A stretch of 9,054 bases of DNA. Origin: an uncultured Bacteroidales bacterium (lineage in GTDB: Bacteria > Bacteroidota > Bacteroidia > Bacteroidales > F082). Under the pieces are notes generated by a model. That model made no database searches, was not told where the DNA came from, and was given only the letters and a program-made list of their open reading frames with translations. The DNA lies in contig CALAZZ010000269.1 in the NCBI GenBank assembly GCA_937926515.1, positions 1-9,054 of the forward strand, read 5' to 3'. The stretch's first letter is position 1. The number at the start of each line of letters is the position of its first letter. The position numbers and the translations under genes were made by a program. This document shows positions 6,301 to 9,054 of the stretch, in pieces.

Positions 6301-8969
6301 CGGAAGAGCCTCCCACTCCTTTTGCCAGTGTGCTTCAACGTCCGCAGCAAATCGACCTTTCAGATCCTACCTCGCAAAGTGCTGTTTTAATGCAATTGGG
6401 GAATTATACCAATGCTGATGCACGTTATCGCTTATATAATGGATCCAACCAATATGCTTGTTGGGATGGTTTAGAATATGTCACATCTTCATCCTACTCT
6501 CTCAACCCTCAAGTTCCTGGTGACCCTACAACTAACAGTACTTTTTGGGTTTTATTCCTTCGAGGTAATAACATTAACACTGTCGCAAGTTATCGTGATA
6601 GGTTGGGACCTGATTACACCTCAAACCATCTTACTACAGCATTGCCTGAAGCTATCGAAATGATAAATCCATACAGCATCAACCTATCAATACCTTTCAC
6701 TGGAAGTTACCCACTCAACGTTAAATATGTCATTTTGGGATTTGATGCTGAAGTAGAAGGCAATTTGATTAGTGCTGCATCTTCTGAGCAAGAATCCGGA
6801 GCCTTTGTGCTTAGGGCAAGTGAAAACAGTATAATAAAACGGATCGAAGTTCGAACATTATCTAACGAGATCATTGATCAGTTGATTGGTTCCTGGCCAG
6901 CAGAATGTTTGGACGTAACAATTATCAATTTTCCGGATGCAGTTCCCAATGCTTGTGCACAAATTGATTATTTTATCGATTTCACTCAAGTCATCGTGCA
7001 AAATGATATTAACCAAATATGGACTGTTGAACCATCTAATGCTGGGGAAATTAACCAAGGCTTGTTTGCTTTGAATCCAAATTTTGTTGGAGGCACTGTA
7101 ATCATTTCATTATATGCACAAGCTGATGAACCCTGTGAAGACGATTTTGCAAGCGTTCAATTTGAGGTATTTGTTACTACACCTGCGGATTGTCCTGATG
7201 ATATCGATATTTGTATAAATGAAGAGTCACGACTTTTAAATGAGGCTTTGCCTCAAGGCGGGGTTTATACCGGCATAGGAATAATTGAGATAGACGGGGC
7301 TTACTATTTTAACCCAAGCATACCTGGGGTAGGCACATACGAAATAAGCTATACTTACATTGATATTAATGATTGTTCACAATCATGTAGTTTTCTAATA
7401 AACGTAAAACCATTACCTGAATTTGATTGTCCCGAGTATGGCCCATTCACTGTTGGGGATGACCCGGTAGCTTTAATAGGTCCAGGTATTTATATATATG
7501 AAGGTGAATTGATTACGTTTTTTCACCCTTCAACTGTCGGCATATTTACCTTAGTTTATAAGGAGACATCTGAATATGGATGTGAAGAATCATGTGAAGT
7601 ATTAATAGTTGTTAATGATCATGCCAATATTTGTCCCGATCCATTCGACTTGTTAGCCGAAGATATTAGCGATAACTCGGCTACTTTGACTTGGTCTTCA
7701 ACAGGCGTGTCTAATATTTGGAATATTGAATATGGCCCAGAAGGATTTGAGCAAGGTCAGGGAATAACTATTCAACAATCCCTATTAACTTCTTATTCTT
7801 TAGAAAATTTGATGCCTGAAACTTCATATGCCTTCTATGTTCAATCTGTATGTGATGAATCGGTTAGTGGGTGGGCTGGCCCGGCCATTTTTACAACTCT
7901 TACTGAACCTCTAATTCCATACGTAAATATTTTATTAAGGCCTGAACAAATAGATTTGACTGAGTCCACATCTCAGAGTGCGGTATTTGTCGAGGTTGGT
8001 AATTATACTAGTGATGAAGCCAGATATCGCCTATACAATGGCGGAAGTCAATATAATTGTTGGGACGGAATTCAATATATTGCTTCTACATCATACGCCC
8101 TCAATCCGCAGATACCGGGTACACCCTCCGGTAATTCTGCATTCTGGATATTATTCAAAAGAGGAAATAATAATTCCACACTAGCAAACTATCGTGACCG
8201 TCTTGGTCCAAATTTTAATAGCAATAACATGACCCAGGCACTTCCTCCTGCTGATGCTATGTTGAATCCATACACGATTGAAATGGCTATTCCATTTGAA
8301 GGTTCGTACTTTTTAAATGCCAAATACGTTATTTTGGGTTATGATGCTGAAAATGGTGGGAGCTTGATCAGTGCAACTTCATCTGATATCATTACTGGTG
8401 CTTTTATTTTGAAAGCTGAAGAAGGGACTGAAATTCGTAGAATTGAAGTGAGAACAATCTATAATGAACTTGTTGAACAACTTGTTGGTTTATGGCCAAA
8501 TCCTTGCTATCCGCCTATAGATATTTCTGTTGATAATGTTACATACGATGCTGCCACTTTGAACTGGGTACCAGGGGGTAATGAATCTAGCTGGAACATT
8601 CAATACGGATATGCTGGATTCGAATTGGGTTCAGGTACAACTATTTATGATATTGAAAACAATACCTACACATTAGAAAGTTTACTTCCTTCTACTGAAT
8701 ACCAGTTTTATTTACAGTCGAATTGCACTGGGCTTTTAAGTGAATGGGTTGGCCCTATCTCATTCAATACTGATATTATGCTGATGATTGGAGATGCTAA
8801 TTGTGATGGTGAAATAGATGTACTTGATGTTATTACTGTAATTAATAAAGTTCTTGAGTTAGATCCTCATCCATTTTGCAATATCGAGGCGGATGCAAAT
8901 GAAGATGGAATTATCGATATTCTGGATGCCATTATGATAATTAATATGATTCTAGAACAAGAGAAGTAA
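3312..8969 (+). CDS. Giant secreted mosaic protein (FN3/Ig/jelly-roll modules, duplicated unknown module, C-terminal dockerin)
   Basis: Encodes 1885 residues. A signal peptide spans 1-25 (MKKVVF start, cleavage at NA|QG). Modules in order, boundaries approximate: jelly-roll-like domain 27-167 (ends VVVDNVLWTAF); Ig-like 174-273; choice-of-anchor-J-like 279-438 (EETFDSD, EEDWLILPGI, WQVDNVSIQ); FN3-like 442-540; FN3 545-655 related to the upstream nuclease's C-terminus; beta-sandwich-like 656-820 (IMIDNFSW); chitobiase/HEX C-terminal-like 825-905 (PAGTYNEPINVTIT, TLWAYA); FN3-A 908-996; module X1 1002-1199; Ig/PKD-like insert 1200-1440; FN3-B 1441-1529; module X2 1535-1732; FN3-C 1732-1820; dockerin-like 1826-1882. 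No catalytic domain is recognisable and there is no T9SS sorting domain. Each FN3-A/B/C starts with a cysteine and has a second one exactly 73 residues later, suggesting a conserved disulfide. The leader is A-rich (taaaagaaaa) with no Shine-Dalgarno. The gene probably shares a transcript with the nuclease gene. A role as scaffold, adhesin or matrix-binding protein is inference; substrate unknown. Confidence 0.93.
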   Translation: MKKVVFLRAIVFITGILLFNPSLNAQGLETFDNLGITGTSYQDGTFTGQDGSEWTFEQCRGDYEISGKAIMIGRNRTPQANFYSGTITGGIGIINFDYQQAFSTNVNLNVLVNDVVVGTVTSNGEQGTNKNSGDIIVNVSGNVVIKFINVNNGDGQVVVDNVLWTAFSDGGNLPPSITDITQTPDSEITSSTSVSVSANVTDSDGTVALVELLWGIESGSFPNSINMSASGGDTFATITDIPAQADGTTVYYKIFAEDNEGASFTSASQNYTVNDPSFTTLPYEETFDSDLGNTYVYSVLGNTKFWNHHSSGYVQMNGYDSGDTEEDWLILPGINMDIYDDIVMNFETWRRFGSDDDDNYLKLFYSSDYDGIGNPELATWNELSFNKPTTSEEQVWTASGNIDLNALSGASVWIAFKYRYEPGSYVLWQVDNVSIQSVTVLNPEFFLAEAVSPNQIDLSFEPNAENNNVLIVHNTDGNFDEPTGTPPVVGNSFAGGTLLYNGTISPQSHSGLEGGQTIYYKAFSYDGVNYSPGLVVDATTPPSEPSNHPTNFTAESITSSSITLTWDDAVPAAENYLIMGSDVGFGDIGLPEDGIPEADGALVKNVAQGVQNHQFTGLLPSTTYYFKIFPYNGIGATINYKTDGEVPQASATTLEYVQDYLIDFDDENKWTAGAASLTGYASDHIYVDGVFSSTGGPALRNTTTEQDGFPGAKGTYSWRLRNIASVDWQIKIATGGVETFSLEIRRWDDSPSPDFNLEYSTDEGENWVFVDIINNESLDNSSDWKTFNGAINSGNNEILIRLVANGATERIMIDNFSWEPYAGAPPTVATPSFLPPAGTYNEPINVTITSSTPDAIVFYSSVSASGPWAEYESAVQLSENTTLWAYATLEGYTNSNVASAIYEFISICNEPYDLSADNVTHQSARLNWTAGGAETLWNIAYGPAGFNPGEGMMITEISTNLYNIEGLDPETDYDFYIQAVCGILTSTWAGPGNFSTSEEPPTPFASVLQRPQQIDLSDPTSQSAVLMQLGNYTNADARYRLYNGSNQYACWDGLEYVTSSSYSLNPQVPGDPTTNSTFWVLFLRGNNINTVASYRDRLGPDYTSNHLTTALPEAIEMINPYSINLSIPFTGSYPLNVKYVILGFDAEVEGNLISAASSEQESGAFVLRASENSIIKRIEVRTLSNEIIDQLIGSWPAECLDVTIINFPDAVPNACAQIDYFIDFTQVIVQNDINQIWTVEPSNAGEINQGLFALNPNFVGGTVIISLYAQADEPCEDDFASVQFEVFVTTPADCPDDIDICINEESRLLNEALPQGGVYTGIGIIEIDGAYYFNPSIPGVGTYEISYTYIDINDCSQSCSFLINVKPLPEFDCPEYGPFTVGDDPVALIGPGIYIYEGELITFFHPSTVGIFTLVYKETSEYGCEESCEVLIVVNDHANICPDPFDLLAEDISDNSATLTWSSTGVSNIWNIEYGPEGFEQGQGITIQQSLLTSYSLENLMPETSYAFYVQSVCDESVSGWAGPAIFTTLTEPLIPYVNILLRPEQIDLTESTSQSAVFVEVGNYTSDEARYRLYNGGSQYNCWDGIQYIASTSYALNPQIPGTPSGNSAFWILFKRGNNNSTLANYRDRLGPNFNSNNMTQALPPADAMLNPYTIEMAIPFEGSYFLNAKYVILGYDAENGGSLISATSSDIITGAFILKAEEGTEIRRIEVRTIYNELVEQLVGLWPNPCYPPIDISVDNVTYDAATLNWVPGGNESSWNIQYGYAGFELGSGTTIYDIENNTYTLESLLPSTEYQFYLQSNCTGLLSEWVGPISFNTDIMLMIGDANCDGEIDVLDVITVINKVLELDPHPFCNIEADANEDGIIDILDAIMIINMILEQEK
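5782..5789 (+). repeat. C8 homopolymer inside the giant gene
   Basis: Eight consecutive C residues form parts of codons 824-826 (Ala-Pro-Pro) at the boundary between the beta-sandwich-like module and the chitobiase-C-like module. Loss of one C would reach a stop at 5848-5850 (about 845 residues); gain of one would reach a stop at 5831-5833 (about 840 residues). The tract is therefore a possible slippage site, though slippage is not shown. Confidence 0.9.
6033..6908 (+). repeat. Intragenic repeat unit 1: FN3-A plus module X1
   Basis: Residues 908-1199 of the giant protein. This unit aligns with the second copy at a constant offset of 533 residues without gaps, through both the FN3 part and the X part. 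X1 carries the conserved blocks RPQQIDL, TSQSAV, ARYRLYNG, CWDG, FWVLF-x-RGNN, YRDRLGP, INPYSI, KYVILGFDAE and RRIEVRT-like KRIEVRT. I do not recognise X as a named family. Confidence 0.9.
7632..8507 (+). repeat. Intragenic repeat unit 2: FN3-B plus module X2
   Basis: Residues 1441-1732 of the giant protein. X2 has the same blocks as X1 (RPEQIDL, TSQSAV, ARYRLYNG, CWDG, FWILFKRGNN, YRDRLGP, LNPYTI, KYVILGYDAE, RRIEVRT). My hand alignment of the 198 X residues gives about 119 identities, roughly 60%. The DNA has diverged at many third positions, so the duplication is not recent. Confidence 0.9.
8505..8771 (+). repeat. Third FN3 copy (FN3-C), lacking a following X module
   Basis: Residues 1732-1820 resemble FN3-A and FN3-B: shared features are ATLNW, SSWNIQYG-x-AGF, LPSTEYQFYLQS and EWVGPISFNT, with the cysteine pair C1732/C1805 at the same 73-residue spacing. 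Instead of an X module it is followed directly by the dockerin-like domain, so the repeat series ends with a partial unit. Confidence 0.85.
8793..8957 (+). other. C-terminal dockerin-like domain (two calcium-binding loops)
   Basis: Residues 1828-1882. Two complete loops follow the dockerin type I pattern DxNxDGxxDxxD: D1828, N1830, D1832, G1833, D1836, D1839, then D1861, N1863, D1865, G1866, D1869, D1872. Each is followed by a hydrophobic helix (VITVINKVL and AIMIINMIL). C1831 and C1856 could form a disulfide. Dockerins bind cohesin domains in the presence of calcium; no cohesin is recognisable in this window. The protein ends four residues after the second helix. Confidence 0.88.
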
Positions 8970-9054
8970 TTATATCATATTATCTAAAATATTTAATAAT
9001 AAATAACGTGTTGTGCGGTTTGATTTGTTAATAAAAATGTTGATATCTTAAATG
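8970..9054. other. AT-rich tail after the giant gene
   Basis: These 85 bases after the TAA stop contain no strong hairpin with a T-run and no ORF. The last three bases happen to be ATG, but nothing shows that this is a gene start. Confidence 0.5.

Noticed and set aside
3378..8184. Several 60-100 codon open frames on both strands inside the giant gene
   Set aside because: All lie inside a long frame with continuous domain content; none has a recognisable motif or its own leader.
6033..8771. CRISPR array or DNA-level tandem repeat
   Set aside because: The repetition is at protein level in units of nearly 300 residues with diverged DNA; there are no short identical repeats with spacers.
8970..9054. 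Terminator after the giant gene
   Set aside because: The sequence is AT-rich but has no stable stem followed by a T-run.
9052..9054. Start codon of a next gene at the window end
   Set aside because: Only the ATG itself is visible, so there is no support for a gene.

Overview
The window comes from a member of the phylum Bacteroidota. The evidence is a type IX secretion (T9SS) type B C-terminal sorting domain on the leftmost gene, the secreted FN3/Ig-rich multidomain architectures typical of this phylum, AT-rich leaders without clear Shine-Dalgarno sequences, and at least one good TAnnTTTG promoter element. I cannot place it below phylum. All three convincing genes encode exported proteins; I see no tRNA, rRNA, CRISPR array, transposase or phage gene.

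Layout. Bases 1-333 are non-coding: a short inverted repeat (27-56) and a perfect 14-bp palindrome (191-223) lie downstream of a minus-strand gene (334-1689). That gene encodes a 451-residue surface protein with Ig-like and SprB-like modules ending in a T9SS type B sorting domain. A 432-bp intergenic region (1690-2121) separates it from a divergently transcribed pair. It holds candidate promoter elements for both directions and a hairpin in the presumed leader of the minus-strand gene. The first plus-strand gene (2122-3288) is a secreted endonuclease I (EndA/Vvn-type) with a C-terminal FN3 domain. After 23 bp comes a 1885-residue mosaic protein (3312-8969) with a signal peptide, jelly-roll-like, Ig-like, choice-of-anchor-J-like, FN3 and chitobiase-C-like modules, a duplicated FN3-plus-unknown-module unit, and a C-terminal dockerin-like domain. 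The final 85 bp are AT-rich with no clear terminator.

How the genes may work together. The nuclease and the giant protein are closely spaced, co-oriented and share a related FN3 module, so they probably form an operon. Neither has a recognisable T9SS sorting domain; the large one ends in a dockerin pair of calcium loops instead. A reasonable inference is that the large protein is an extracellular or surface scaffold/adhesin and the nuclease digests extracellular DNA nearby, but no direct link is shown. The minus-strand gene is richer in G+C and looks like an independent T9SS cargo protein.

The most notable unexplained element is a roughly 198-residue module (called X here). It occurs twice in the large protein, aligns without gaps at about 60% identity, and each copy sits directly behind a similar FN3 domain.
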